From Anaerolineaceae bacterium (lineage in GTDB: Bacteria > Chloroflexota > Anaerolineae > Promineifilales > Promineifilaceae), in NCBI GenBank assembly GCA_002699125.1, contig PABI01000088.1, forward strand, positions 1-64,000: a stretch of DNA of 64,000 nucleotides, written 5' to 3'. How positions within the stretch are numbered: the first letter of the stretch is position 1; every line of letters begins with the position of its first letter. Of the stretch, positions 32,582 through 40,821 are shown one piece after another. The translations under genes and the position numbers were made by a program. The notes below the pieces were generated by a model. It did no database searches. It saw nothing but the letters and a program-made list of their open reading frames with translations, and had not been told where the DNA came from.

Positions 32582-34306
32582 ATGGATGATTTTGTATTTG
32601 GTTCCCTATCAACCACAGAAAAACGACTGAAATATTATCAGGAATGGCGGCAGGGCGTGAAGCACCACAGCCTGATTGAGCCACGCGCGCCGCAGGCAGA
32701 CGATGCCCCCATTCTCACGGTGATTGTGGGCCTGCCGCAGCTAATCGAAAAGATTGAATGTGAAGTGACGCTGCCGGAAACGCCAGCTTTCCCAGAAGGG
32801 AAAGCCTACCCCCTACACCGCAGCGAAACAAAATGGGATCTGCTTAACTGGCAATATTTGCAGCATTGGCAGGTCACACTGCCGCCCCAGCCGGAAGGCA
32901 CCATCGTGCGCTACACCATCAAGGCGTACCCGGCCGACGGCTCGGAACCCATTATGGCCAACGACGGCGAGGTTTTTTCTTACTATGTGGGACCCAGCGA
33001 GCCGCCCGCTTGGAGCCAGGCAGCCATTGTGTACCAGATTTTCCCTGACCGATTTTATCCGGGAGACGGACGTACTTGGAACCCCGTTCAATCCTTAAAC
33101 GACATCTACGGCGGCACTCTGCGCGGCATTATCCAAAAGCTGGATTACATTGCCGGAATGGGCTTCAACGCTATCTGGCTCAATCCCTTCTTCCCCGACG
33201 ACAGCCACCACGGCTACCACGCCACCGACTACTTCAGCGTCAATCCCCGGCTGGGCAGCCTGGACGACGTCCGCGATCTGGTGGAGACCGCCCACAGCAA
33301 AGGCATCCGCGTGCTGCTGGATTTTGTGGCCAACCATTGGGGGGCCGAACACCACACCTTTCAGGAAGCCATTCAAAATCCAGACAGCCCGTTTGTCAGT
33401 TGGTATCACTGGATCGATTATCCGCACGATTACGAAACCTTTTTTGGCGTGATGGATCTGCCCCAGGTTAATGTGAACCATCCCGAAGTGCGCAAATATT
33501 TGCTAGACAGCGTGCGCTTTTGGCTGGGCGATGTGGGCTTCGATGGGCTGCGGCTCGATTACGCCCTGGGGCCGACCCACGATTTCTGGACGGAGCTGCG
33601 GGCTACGGTGAAGCAAACCAGGCCCGACGCCTGGATTTTTGGCGAAGTGGTAGAGACGCCCTCAACCGTGCTGAGCTATGAAGGTCGTCTGGACGGCTGC
33701 CTGGACTTCTCATTGGCACAGGCGCTGCGCGATACGTTTGCCTTGCAGCGTATGACGCTCTCTGAATTTGCCAGCTTTCTCATCAAACACGAACGTTTTT
33801 TTCCAGCGACCTACAGCCGGCCCAGCTTTTTAGACAACCACGACATGAACCGGTTCTACTGGCTAACCCGGCACGACAAACGCAAGCTGAAGCTGGCAGC
33901 ACTGTGCCAGTTCACGCTCATCGGCCCGCCCATTGTGTACAATGGCAGCGAGGTGGGCGTAGAACAAGAGCGCGGCATGCAGGAGCCAGGCAGTCAAGGT
34001 ATGGAGGAAAACCGCCAGCCAATGCTGTGGGGCAAAGACCAGGATGCGGATATTCGGGAATATTTCCGCTGGCTGACTCAGTTTCGGCACGATCATCCGG
34101 TGTTGGGCCACGGCCGTTTCACCATCATCCAATCAGATAAGCATACGTTGGTTTACGCGCGCAGCAGCGACACGGAAACCATCTGGGTGGCGCTGAATGC
34201 CAGTGATGAGGTGCGGGAGGTAACGGCCGTTTCTGGCCAATATCAACACACCTTCACCCTGCAACCCTGGTCTGGCGATGTCCACTGTTTCCCCCAAAAT
34301 GCTTGA
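32582..34306 (+). CDS. cytoplasmic GH13 neopullulanase/cyclomaltodextrinase-like enzyme
   Basis: A 574-residue protein with no signal peptide. An N-terminal beta domain (about 1-140) precedes the barrel, as in GH13_20 and related enzymes. VYQIFPDRFYPGD and YGGTLRGIIQKLDYIAGMG are typical of this group. Catalytic residues: Asp326 in GLRLDYALG, Glu355 in FGEVVETP, Asp421 in LDNHDMNR. It is expected to break down imported maltodextrins or cyclodextrins to maltose and glucose. GAGGCGGAAG lies before the ATG. It closes the starch cluster; its stop codon lies inside the -35 box of the asd T-box promoter. Confidence 0.92.
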   Translation: MDDFVFGSLSTTEKRLKYYQEWRQGVKHHSLIEPRAPQADDAPILTVIVGLPQLIEKIECEVTLPETPAFPEGKAYPLHRSETKWDLLNWQYLQHWQVTLPPQPEGTIVRYTIKAYPADGSEPIMANDGEVFSYYVGPSEPPAWSQAAIVYQIFPDRFYPGDGRTWNPVQSLNDIYGGTLRGIIQKLDYIAGMGFNAIWLNPFFPDDSHHGYHATDYFSVNPRLGSLDDVRDLVETAHSKGIRVLLDFVANHWGAEHHTFQEAIQNPDSPFVSWYHWIDYPHDYETFFGVMDLPQVNVNHPEVRKYLLDSVRFWLGDVGFDGLRLDYALGPTHDFWTELRATVKQTRPDAWIFGEVVETPSTVLSYEGRLDGCLDFSLAQALRDTFALQRMTLSEFASFLIKHERFFPATYSRPSFLDNHDMNRFYWLTRHDKRKLKLAALCQFTLIGPPIVYNGSEVGVEQERGMQEPGSQGMEENRQPMLWGKDQDADIREYFRWLTQFRHDHPVLGHGRFTIIQSDKHTLVYARSSDTETIWVALNASDEVREVTAVSGQYQHTFTLQPWSGDVHCFPQNA

Positions 34307-34330
34307 CAGGTCAACCAGATTCTTTATAAT
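34303..34330 (+). promoter_or_regulatory. promoter of the T-box/asd transcript
   Basis: TTGACA (34303-34308), 16-base spacer, TATAAT (34325-34330); both boxes are consensus. The start site is expected near 34337. It overlaps the end of the preceding gene. Confidence 0.87.
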
Positions 34331-34336
34331 CCGGCA

Positions 34337-34666
34337 AAATTCACAAGCGCTGCATACGTGCGGCGCCATAAAAGCAACGATCAGGACGAGTAGCGGCTGA
34401 GCCTGTACCAGAGATTGGAGCGCCACCGGCTGAGAGCCTCCGAAACAAAGACAGCCCCGAAAACCTCCTGAGAGCGACTTCCTGAACAGTAATTTTGAGT
34501 AAGGAAGCACGGCTGGCCCCGTTAACGGCCGTTACAAGGGTAATCCGTCATCGGCTATCCGTAATCGGTAAATAAACGACAATACCGATTACCGTTTACC
34601 GACCACTGATTACCGAATTGGGTGGAACCGCGACGCCGTCGCCCCATAGTGGGCACGGCGTTTTTT
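34337..34666 (+). ncRNA. T-box riboswitch, tRNA-Thr type, controlling asd
   Basis: Stem I base TCAGGA (34381-34386) pairs with TCCTGA (34466-34471). The specifier loop has AGTA (34389-34392) on one side and GAAA-ACC on the other, so the specifier is ACC (34463-34465), a Thr codon. The antiterminator is complete: TGGG (34619-34622), bulge TGGAACC (34623-34629), GCG, loop, CGC, CCCA (34643-34646). The bulge base A34626 would pair with a tRNA ending UCCA, as expected for tRNAs with U73, which include many bacterial tRNA-Thr. The competing terminator is ACGCCGT-C-GCCC/GGGC-ACGGCGT (34633-34661) with a T-run to 34666. Uncharged tRNA-Thr would turn asd on. Between stem I and the antiterminator lies an extra hairpin made of GTAATCGGTA/TACCGATTAC units. 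Confidence 0.9.
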
Positions 34667-34674
34667 ATTTTTTC

Positions 34675-34708
34675 AGGTGCGACGCACTTTCGAAAGTGCG
34701 TCGCACCT
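34675..34708. repeat. 34-bp perfect palindrome between T-box and asd
   Basis: AGGTGCGACGCACTTTC (34675-34691) is followed immediately by its exact reverse complement (34692-34708). It lies between the T-box terminator and the asd ribosome site and is not needed for the T-box itself. Confidence 0.85.
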
Positions 34709-34731
34709 CGAAGCAAAACGAGGTGAATTGT

Positions 34732-35787
34732 ATGAACAAGAAAATTCCCGTCGGTATTCTGGCTGCCACTGGTGCAGTGGGGCAGCGTTTTATTCAACAT
34801 CTGGTAGACCATCCCTGGTTTGAGATTGCCGCGCTCACCGGCTCAGAACGCACAGCGGGACGGCCGTATGGCGAAGGCGTCAACTGGCTGCTGCCCGGCG
34901 ATCCGCCTGCCGCCGTGGCCGACATGATCGTGCAACCTACCGAACCCAATCTGGTACCATGCGTTCTTTTTTCGGCACTGCCTACCGCCGAAGCGCGGGA
35001 ACTGGAACCAACGTTTGCCCAGGCGGGCTACATTGTCCTCACCAACGCCTCGCCGTTTCGCATGGACCCGTGCGTGCCGCTGCTCATCCCGGAGGTGAAC
35101 CTGGACCACACGGCGCTCATTCCGCGCCAAAAAGAGGCATACGGCTGGGACGGCTGGATTGTGGCCAATGCCAACTGCTCGACGACAAGCATCGTTTTGC
35201 CGCTGCAAATTTTGCACAAGAATTATGGGGTGGAAACGGCCGTTGTCACCACGCTCCAGGCCATCTCTGGTGCCGGCTACCCCGGCGTGCCCTCGCTGGA
35301 CATTATGGATAACGTGATTCCCTACATTGGCGGCGAAGACGGCAAGCTGGAAAGCGAACCGCGCAAGCTGTGTGGCACCTACGCCAACGGCGCGATTGAG
35401 ATGGCTCCCTTTAAGGTCAGCGCTCAGGCCAACCGCGTGCCCGTCATTGATGGGCATTTGGGCAGCGTTTCCGTCAAACTCAGCCAATCCGCCTCTGCCG
35501 AAGAGGTGATTGAGCTGTTCCAAACGTGGCAGCCGCCGGAAATCGTGCGCGACCTGCCCACCATGCCCGAGTCGGTATTCATTTACCGGCCGGAAGCCAA
35601 CCGCCCCCAGCCCCGCCTGGACCGCGACGCGGGCAACGGCCTGGCCTGGACCGTCGGCGGCGTACGCCAATGCCCGGTCAACGACATCCGCTTCCTTTCC
35701 ATCACTCACAACACCCTGCGTGGTGCCGCCAGCGGCTCCGTCCTCAATGCGGAGTTGTTAGTAAAACAAGGGTTCATCAAACCGTAA
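34732..35787 (+). CDS. asd: aspartate-semialdehyde dehydrogenase, archaeal/fungal type
   Basis: Reduces aspartyl phosphate to aspartate semialdehyde with NADPH, the branch point to Thr, Met and Lys. The 351-residue enzyme has ILAATGAVGQRFIQHL at the N-terminus, the catalytic Cys149 in NANCSTTS, and GAGYPGVPSLDIMDNVIPYI, which marks the archaeal/fungal class rather than the E. coli class. The frame extends to 34618 through the terminator, but GAGGTGA and ATG 34732 fix the start. Control by a Thr-type T-box fits its place in threonine synthesis. Confidence 0.95.
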   Translation: MNKKIPVGILAATGAVGQRFIQHLVDHPWFEIAALTGSERTAGRPYGEGVNWLLPGDPPAAVADMIVQPTEPNLVPCVLFSALPTAEARELEPTFAQAGYIVLTNASPFRMDPCVPLLIPEVNLDHTALIPRQKEAYGWDGWIVANANCSTTSIVLPLQILHKNYGVETAVVTTLQAISGAGYPGVPSLDIMDNVIPYIGGEDGKLESEPRKLCGTYANGAIEMAPFKVSAQANRVPVIDGHLGSVSVKLSQSASAEEVIELFQTWQPPEIVRDLPTMPESVFIYRPEANRPQPRLDRDAGNGLAWTVGGVRQCPVNDIRFLSITHNTLRGAASGSVLNAELLVKQGFIKP

Positions 35788-35796
35788 GAAATGTAG

Positions 35797-35975
35797 GGGC
35801 GAGGCAGATCGGCAATGGTCTTGCCCCATGTACGACCTACCCATCGATCTGCCTCGCCCTTTGCCACACCACCCAACGTCCTAACCGCAGGTTTGCGGTT
35901 GGCCAGGTTTTGGGGCGAGGCGGCGCGAGCGACGCTTTTTTGTTTGTCCATGGTTTGATCGCGCCGCCTCGCCCC
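35797..35975. repeat. two GC-rich hairpins between asd and the DUF3048 gene
   Basis: GGGCGAGGCAGATCG (35797-35811) pairs with 35845-35859, loop 33. GGGGCGAGGCGGCGCGA (35912-35928) pairs with 35959-35975, 17-bp stem, loop 30. Both stems start with the same GGGCGAGGC word. Between them is a small AACCGCA/TGCGGTT hairpin. The genes on either side converge, so they may act as a two-way terminator region. Confidence 0.75.
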
Positions 35976-36020
35976 TACCGAACACCGTTTGCGGTTCACC
36001 GATTACCGATCACCCAAATC

Positions 36021-37220
36021 CTATGGTGAAATGGTCACCGGATCATCGTACCAGGTGGGCACCAACTGCACCCAGGTGTTGCCAATTTGCAAGGGAAATG
36101 GGTTGCCGTCGGCGTCGGTGAAGGTGAGGAGGTCGTTGCGGTTTTCGCGGTGCCAGGTTACCGGGTACTGCTGGCCGTCACGCAAAATGAAGCCCGTGCC
36201 GCTGCCCCACAGCTGAATCTGCACCGAGAGATGCGTACAGACGCCGTTGGTGATCTGTTCACAAATGGTGGCGTCCTCTACATGGAACGGGGCAATCACA
36301 ACCACATTGGCGGCACTCACCTGTTCGCCCGTGCTGCCGTCCAGAAACGGTTCTCCAGCAGCCCAGCGGTAGTAACGGCCGTTCCCCTCATCATAGCGCC
36401 ACTCCACCACCTCCCACTCATAATCAATCGTCACGTTGCTGGCCGGTTCACCACCGGCCGGTGTCTCGCTGGTGAAGGTGAGCAAGCCGTTGAAATTGGG
36501 CGGCGTGTTCAGGCCCAAAGCATCTAATCCCTGGCGGAACGTGGCGGGACGGCCGTACAGCGTATGCTCAAACGGCTTATCCTCTCCGGTGCGATAGTAG
36601 CCTGGATCGCTGGAGCGGATAAGGCGGCTGGCAAAGTCAGAGGCGTTAAGCCGCTGGTTGACGCCGACGCTGGCCCCGGAAAAGGCCAAAGCCGCATCGT
36701 ACATGGCAGGCAGCTCCACATCAATCAGCCGGGCGCTGCGGATTGGGCCAACTTGCTCCACGTCCTTGCCGTACAAAATGAGCGTGAAGCGGGTGATGTG
36801 GCCTTCGGCCGTGTGTTCAAACACCCAGTCGGCGCTGTTAAGGCCGGACTGGGGGCGGACAAAGCTGGGGGGCGCGTTGGAGATTTTGATGGCGAGCGGC
36901 CGTCTTTGCAGTTGGGCCGGATCGTCCACCAGTTCACCGGTTAGCGGATTGCGGTCGGTGCCAAAGTCGGCAGCGGTGAGCAGGTTGGTGCCGGCAGCAG
37001 GTGGCTCGGTGGTGGGCGTGCTGGTGGCCGCAGCAATGGTAGGCGGTGGTGGCAAGGTTGTGGCTGTGGCAGTGATGACAGTAGTGGGGGTAACGGCCGT
37101 CTCCGACACATCTGTTGTAGCTGGAGGCGCAATGGGCGTTGGCGTGGCCTCATCCCCACCGCAGGCAGCAACCAGGCTGATAAAAATCAGCAAAAGTAGA
37201 AATTGCACACGTTTCTTCAT
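36021..37220 (-). CDS. DUF3048 (YerB-like) lipoprotein
   Basis: A 399-residue lipoprotein with lipobox VAAC near residue 20 and a Thr/Pro/Ala-rich linker to about residue 85. The DUF3048 domain follows: NPLTGELVDD, PLAIKISNAPPSFVRPQSGLN, DWVFEHTAEGHITRFTLI, and GPIRSARLIDVELPAMYDA, ending with a C-terminal half that reads as a sugar-fold-like beta domain. Bacillus YerB belongs here; its role is uncertain. AAGGAG lies upstream of the ATG on this strand. It follows the hybrid kinase gene on the minus strand after a terminator. Confidence 0.88.
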   Translation of the reverse strand: MKKRVQFLLLLIFISLVAACGGDEATPTPIAPPATTDVSETAVTPTTVITATATTLPPPPTIAAATSTPTTEPPAAGTNLLTAADFGTDRNPLTGELVDDPAQLQRRPLAIKISNAPPSFVRPQSGLNSADWVFEHTAEGHITRFTLILYGKDVEQVGPIRSARLIDVELPAMYDAALAFSGASVGVNQRLNASDFASRLIRSSDPGYYRTGEDKPFEHTLYGRPATFRQGLDALGLNTPPNFNGLLTFTSETPAGGEPASNVTIDYEWEVVEWRYDEGNGRYYRWAAGEPFLDGSTGEQVSAANVVVIAPFHVEDATICEQITNGVCTHLSVQIQLWGSGTGFILRDGQQYPVTWHRENRNDLLTFTDADGNPFPLQIGNTWVQLVPTWYDDPVTISP

Positions 37221-37253
37221 CGCTTAAACGATTCTCCTTGTGGCAAAAAGTTA

Positions 37254-37283
37254 AAACCTCCGGGAAAGTTGCGCCGGAGGTTT
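37254..37283 (-). terminator. intrinsic terminator of the hybrid kinase gene
   Basis: On the minus strand AAACCTCCGG pairs with CCGGAGGTTT over a 10-base loop, followed by TTAACTTTTT. It separates two minus-strand genes. Confidence 0.8.
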
Positions 37284-37327
37284 GTCTTGCCAATCGAAGC
37301 GTATTTTTGCTGCTGGGCTGGGGTTTG

Positions 37328-39247
37328 TCAAGCGTCAGGAGGGGGATCGTTGGGTAAATATTGCCAAATTTTACTGACCAGAGAATCAACATTATACGGT
37401 TTGGCCAGGAAGCCGGTACGGCCGTTAACCATCACCTCAGGCGCGATTTGCTGCTGTGAATAGCCAGAGGAAAGAATTACCGGAATCTCTGGATTAATCT
37501 GGCGCAGTTTGTGCAGCGTTTCGATTCCGTTCATACCAGGCATAGACATGTCTAACAGTACCAGCTGAATTTCATTTTTGCGCTCGTTGAATACAGCAAT
37601 GCCATCCTGGCCGTCAACGGCCGTTACCACCGCAACCCCATGCAGGTCCATAATGTCCACAACCGCTTCGCGCACCGGTTTTTCATCATCAATGACCAGA
37701 ATTAGCTTTCCGGATGCATTAGCGGGCTGATTGACCTCTTGGGGGGAAACGGCCGTTTCCGTATGCTCACTCATGGGGAATAACAGACGAAACATCGTCC
37801 CCCACCCCGGTTCGCTCTCCACATGAATGCCCCCATGATGATCCCGCACAATGCCCAGTACGGATGCCAATCCTAAACCCTGGCCATCTTCCTTTGTCGT
37901 AAAAAACGGATCGAAAATACGGCTGCGAATTTCCGGCGTCATGCCCACCCCGCTGTCGCGCACCATTAAACACACATACTCACCTTCGGGCAGCTCACTC
38001 CCGGTCCAATGCCAATTATGAGTATCATAGCTCATCACCATTTCCCGCCCGGTAATCACCCAAACGTGCCCGGCAGCCGCTTCAATGGCTTCGGCTCCGT
38101 TCAGGATCAGGTTCATAATTACTTGTTGCAGCTGACTGCGATCGGCCTCAATCAAAGGTAAATCTTCGGCCAGATCGGTGTGTAAAGTGACATTTTTAGC
38201 AACCGCAGCCCGAAAAAGATGAACGTTGTTCTCAATTACCTGGTTCAAATTGACCGGGGCAATTTCTAACTGACCACCGCCGGCATAAGCCAACATTTGC
38301 CGCGTTAGCTCGGCGGCCTGTTCCGTGGCCAGCACCGCTTTTTGAATATGTTCTCGCGCAGGCGCCTCAGCAGGTAGTTGATTAATCGCTAAATTGGTTT
38401 GAACCAGCATGGCTACCAGCAAATTATTAAAATCATGGGCAATGCCGCTGGCCATGAGGCCCATGCTTTCCCGTTTTTGCGCCTGCTGCATCGCTTCTTC
38501 GGTGCGTTTGCGTTCGGCGACTTCATGCTGTAGCTGGGTATTGGCAATTTGTAATTCGGCCGTGCGCTCGGCAACGCGTGCCTCCAGTTCCTGATGCAGT
38601 TGTTTCAATGAAGCTTGACTCTGCTTTAGCTCCTCGTTGGCCACCTGCAATGCAGCCACAGCACACTGGGCATCTGCCACGCTTTCGCTTAGACCTTCGA
38701 TGAGCTGCCGCAGCAGCAGCGTATGTAACACCAAAGCCACACCCAGAATAACCAGATCATCTATGGTCGGTAAGCTGTTGTAGCGGGTAATGATGATCCC
38801 ATTATGCTCAGCAGCATAAACCAAAGTGAGGGCAATGACATTGAGTGCCATAAAAAAGAGGGGGGCTTTGCCGCGAATAAATAAACTGACGGCCGCCACG
38901 ATGACAAAATAACCCACCACAGCCGAGCTGCGAATGCCATCAAAAACAATCATCAACAGCGTAACAACAACAAAGGCTGTGCCAGAGAGCAGCCAGGCAG
39001 TTAAACGCAAATAACCCCGATAAACAAGGCCGACACAAACCAGGGCAGTGCCTAGCAGCAACCCAAGTCCAAACAAAGCAACCAGACGTTCCAGGCCAAA
39101 AAATCGGGTGAACGGCCGTAAAATCACCAGCAACAGGAGCATGCTAGAAATAAAAGCCAGCAAATATCGATTTAGCCAATATGCCTGCCTGGTTTTTTCC
39201 GGATCATCAAATTTGGGCGGGGCAAGATAGCGCGCGAATACATTCAT
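37328..39247 (-). CDS. hybrid sensor histidine kinase with receiver domain
   Basis: A 639-residue membrane sensor. Residues about 25-190 contain six or so hydrophobic helices (MASE-like sensor region); about 200-255 is a coiled coil with ELEARVAERTAELQ. The phospho-acceptor is His271 in GIAHDFNNLLVAM, an H-box typical of NtrB-like kinases. HATPase motifs follow: NLILNGAEAIEAA, VRDSGVGMTPE, DGQGLGLASVLGIVRDH. A receiver domain (about 515-635) has Asp566 in VLLDMSMPGMNG and Lys in FLAKPYN. There is no DNA-binding output, and no partner regulator lies nearby. The signal is unknown. Confidence 0.92.
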   Translation of the reverse strand: MNVFARYLAPPKFDDPEKTRQAYWLNRYLLAFISSMLLLLVILRPFTRFFGLERLVALFGLGLLLGTALVCVGLVYRGYLRLTAWLLSGTAFVVVTLLMIVFDGIRSSAVVGYFVIVAAVSLFIRGKAPLFFMALNVIALTLVYAAEHNGIIITRYNSLPTIDDLVILGVALVLHTLLLRQLIEGLSESVADAQCAVAALQVANEELKQSQASLKQLHQELEARVAERTAELQIANTQLQHEVAERKRTEEAMQQAQKRESMGLMASGIAHDFNNLLVAMLVQTNLAINQLPAEAPAREHIQKAVLATEQAAELTRQMLAYAGGGQLEIAPVNLNQVIENNVHLFRAAVAKNVTLHTDLAEDLPLIEADRSQLQQVIMNLILNGAEAIEAAAGHVWVITGREMVMSYDTHNWHWTGSELPEGEYVCLMVRDSGVGMTPEIRSRIFDPFFTTKEDGQGLGLASVLGIVRDHHGGIHVESEPGWGTMFRLLFPMSEHTETAVSPQEVNQPANASGKLILVIDDEKPVREAVVDIMDLHGVAVVTAVDGQDGIAVFNERKNEIQLVLLDMSMPGMNGIETLHKLRQINPEIPVILSSGYSQQQIAPEVMVNGRTGFLAKPYNVDSLVSKIWQYLPNDPPPDA

Positions 39248-39551
39248 AACTTATGGGCCTAAACGGCCGTTTCCATTTCTAAAAACCTTTCTCAGCGATT
39301 TGTTGTTTTCTCTAGGGTAACTGCTTACCATCATTTTTGCATCTTCATTTATCGGAGAATTATCTGACGGTTCCCATATCGTTAAGAAGGTGCCTGGTAG
39401 GAAATTACAGCTAGACGAAGCACAGCCTTAATTTCTTAAATATGAGGCAAGCCGCTCAGTCTCGTGACGATTTGGCCTAATTCGGGTTTAATACCATGCA
39501 TTGCAGCAACAGCTCGATGACGAACAATTAGCAATTGAGGAGCACAGCAGA
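39248..39551. other. divergent intergenic region, no gene seen
   Basis: This holds the 5' sides of the hybrid kinase gene (minus) and fabH (plus). One AAACGGCCGTTTCC motif sits at 39260-39273, close to the kinase start. No clear promoter pair or RNA gene was found. GAGGAG near 39537 is the fabH ribosome site. Confidence 0.5.
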
Positions 39552-40610
39552 ATGGAAAAACGATACGGCCGTATCACCGGCTGGGGTGCGTATGTGCCCG
39601 AAAAAGTAGTCACCAATTACGATCTGGAAAACATAGTAGATACCAGCCACGAATGGATCGTACAGCGCACTGGCATTTACCAACGCCATGTGGCTGCACC
39701 CAATGAAACCACCGCCACCATGTCAGTGGAAGCCGCGCGGCTGGCTTTGCAAAAAGCCAATTTGGCCGCTTCTGAGCTTGACCTCATCATTGTGGCTACC
39801 ACGACAGGCGACCATTTGACGCCGCCCGTTTCCAGCCAGGTGCAGCACATGCTGGGAGCCACCAATGTGCCCGCCTTTGTGTTAGTCACCGGCTGCACCG
39901 GTTTTCTTTATGGCTTAACCACAGCGCAGCAGTTCATCAGCAGCGGGGCTTATGACAATATTTTGGTGATTGGGGCCGAACTGCTTAGCCGCTTTATCGA
40001 TTGGAACGACCGCAGCACCTGCGTGCTGTTTGGCGATGCGGCCGGCGCGTTTGTACTGCAAGCCAGCACAGAACCATGCGGCGTGCTCGGCTTTGATATG
40101 GGGTCAGATGGCAGCGGCAGCGAGCACATTATCTTGCCCGCTACCGGCTCGGCTGAACCAGTAAATGCCGCCACCTTTGCCGAGGGACGGCATTATTTGC
40201 GCATGAACGGCCGTGAAGTATTCAAATTTGCCACGCGCATTTTGGGACAAACCAGCCAGCGCAGCCTGGCCGAGGCGGGCATGACCCTGACCGATATCGA
40301 CACGATTGTCCCCCACCAGGCCAACCTGCGCATTATTCAGGCCGCCGCCCGCAGCATGGGGCTGCCCATTGAGCGATTTTTGGTGAAAATACACAAATAC
40401 GCCAATACGTCGGCCGCCGCCATCCCTTTAGCCATTTGTGATGGTCTCGATGCCGGAGAAATCGGTTTAGAGGATCGTTTGCTGCTGGTCAGTTTTGGCG
40501 CGGGGCTTACCTGGGCTTCGGCCGTTTTGCAGATGGCGCCGACGACAGAAACGGCATTTGCCGCCGCCAGAACAGCCTCACTAGAAATTGCCGAATTGGT
40601 ATCAGCGTAA
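39552..40610 (+). CDS. fabH: 3-oxoacyl-ACP synthase III (FabH-like)
   Basis: Starts fatty acid synthesis by condensing an acyl-CoA with malonyl-ACP. The 352-residue thiolase-fold enzyme has the N-terminal WGAYVPEKVVTN and WIVQRTGIYQRHV, catalytic Cys115 in TGCTGF, His255 in VPHQAN and Asn285 in YANTSAA: the full FabH triad. The frame opens at 39501, but the ATG at 39552 matches the family. The C-terminal 15-20 residues are extra. It is not beside fabD/fabG, and a role in a specialised 3-ketoacyl synthase pathway is possible. Confidence 0.9.
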   Translation: MEKRYGRITGWGAYVPEKVVTNYDLENIVDTSHEWIVQRTGIYQRHVAAPNETTATMSVEAARLALQKANLAASELDLIIVATTTGDHLTPPVSSQVQHMLGATNVPAFVLVTGCTGFLYGLTTAQQFISSGAYDNILVIGAELLSRFIDWNDRSTCVLFGDAAGAFVLQASTEPCGVLGFDMGSDGSGSEHIILPATGSAEPVNAATFAEGRHYLRMNGREVFKFATRILGQTSQRSLAEAGMTLTDIDTIVPHQANLRIIQAAARSMGLPIERFLVKIHKYANTSAAAIPLAICDGLDAGEIGLEDRLLLVSFGAGLTWASAVLQMAPTTETAFAAARTASLEIAELVSA

Positions 40611-40622
40611 CGCTGCCCTACA

Positions 40623-40650
40623 TTGACAGCCGTCTGGCAATGGCTATAAT
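40623..40650 (+). promoter_or_regulatory. promoter of tRNA-Leu
   Basis: TTGACA (40623-40628), 16-base spacer, TATAAT (40645-40650). The transcript should begin near 40657, six bases before the tRNA. The string GGCTATAATTGCCA is shared with the rpmF promoter. Confidence 0.87.
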
Positions 40651-40662
40651 TGCCAACTGTTA

Positions 40663-40745
40663 GCCCAAGTGGCGGAATTGGCATACGCGGCAGGTTGAGG
40701 GCCTGTGCCCTTATGGGCGTGGAGGTTCGAGTCCTCTCTTGGGCA
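40663..40745 (+). tRNA. tRNA-Leu (anticodon GAG)
   Basis: Acceptor GCCCAAG (40663-40669) pairs with CTTGGGC (40738-40744), discriminator A40745, no encoded CCA. The anticodon loop TTGAGGG gives GAG (40697-40699), reading CTC/CTT. A long variable arm GCCC-TTAT-GGGC identifies a class II tRNA, and the T arm is GGAGGTTCGAGTCCTCT. It has its own promoter and terminator. Confidence 0.97.
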
Positions 40746-40750
40746 TGGAA

Positions 40751-40780
40751 ACGCTAGCACAATAAGTGCTGGCGTTTTTT
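40751..40780 (+). terminator. terminator of tRNA-Leu
   Basis: ACGCTAGCAC (40751-40760) pairs with GTGCTGGCGT (40766-40775) with one G-U, loop of 5, then six T. Confidence 0.9.
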
Positions 40781-40821
40781 GTTGTCTAGCAGGAAGGTGA
40801 CAGTCACCCTACCTTAAATTT

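Noticed and set aside
35526-36029. 167-codon plus-strand ORF from inside asd into the spacer
   Set aside because: It begins in the asd gene out of frame and runs through two hairpins; composition is Arg/Pro-rich as in GC-driven spurious frames.
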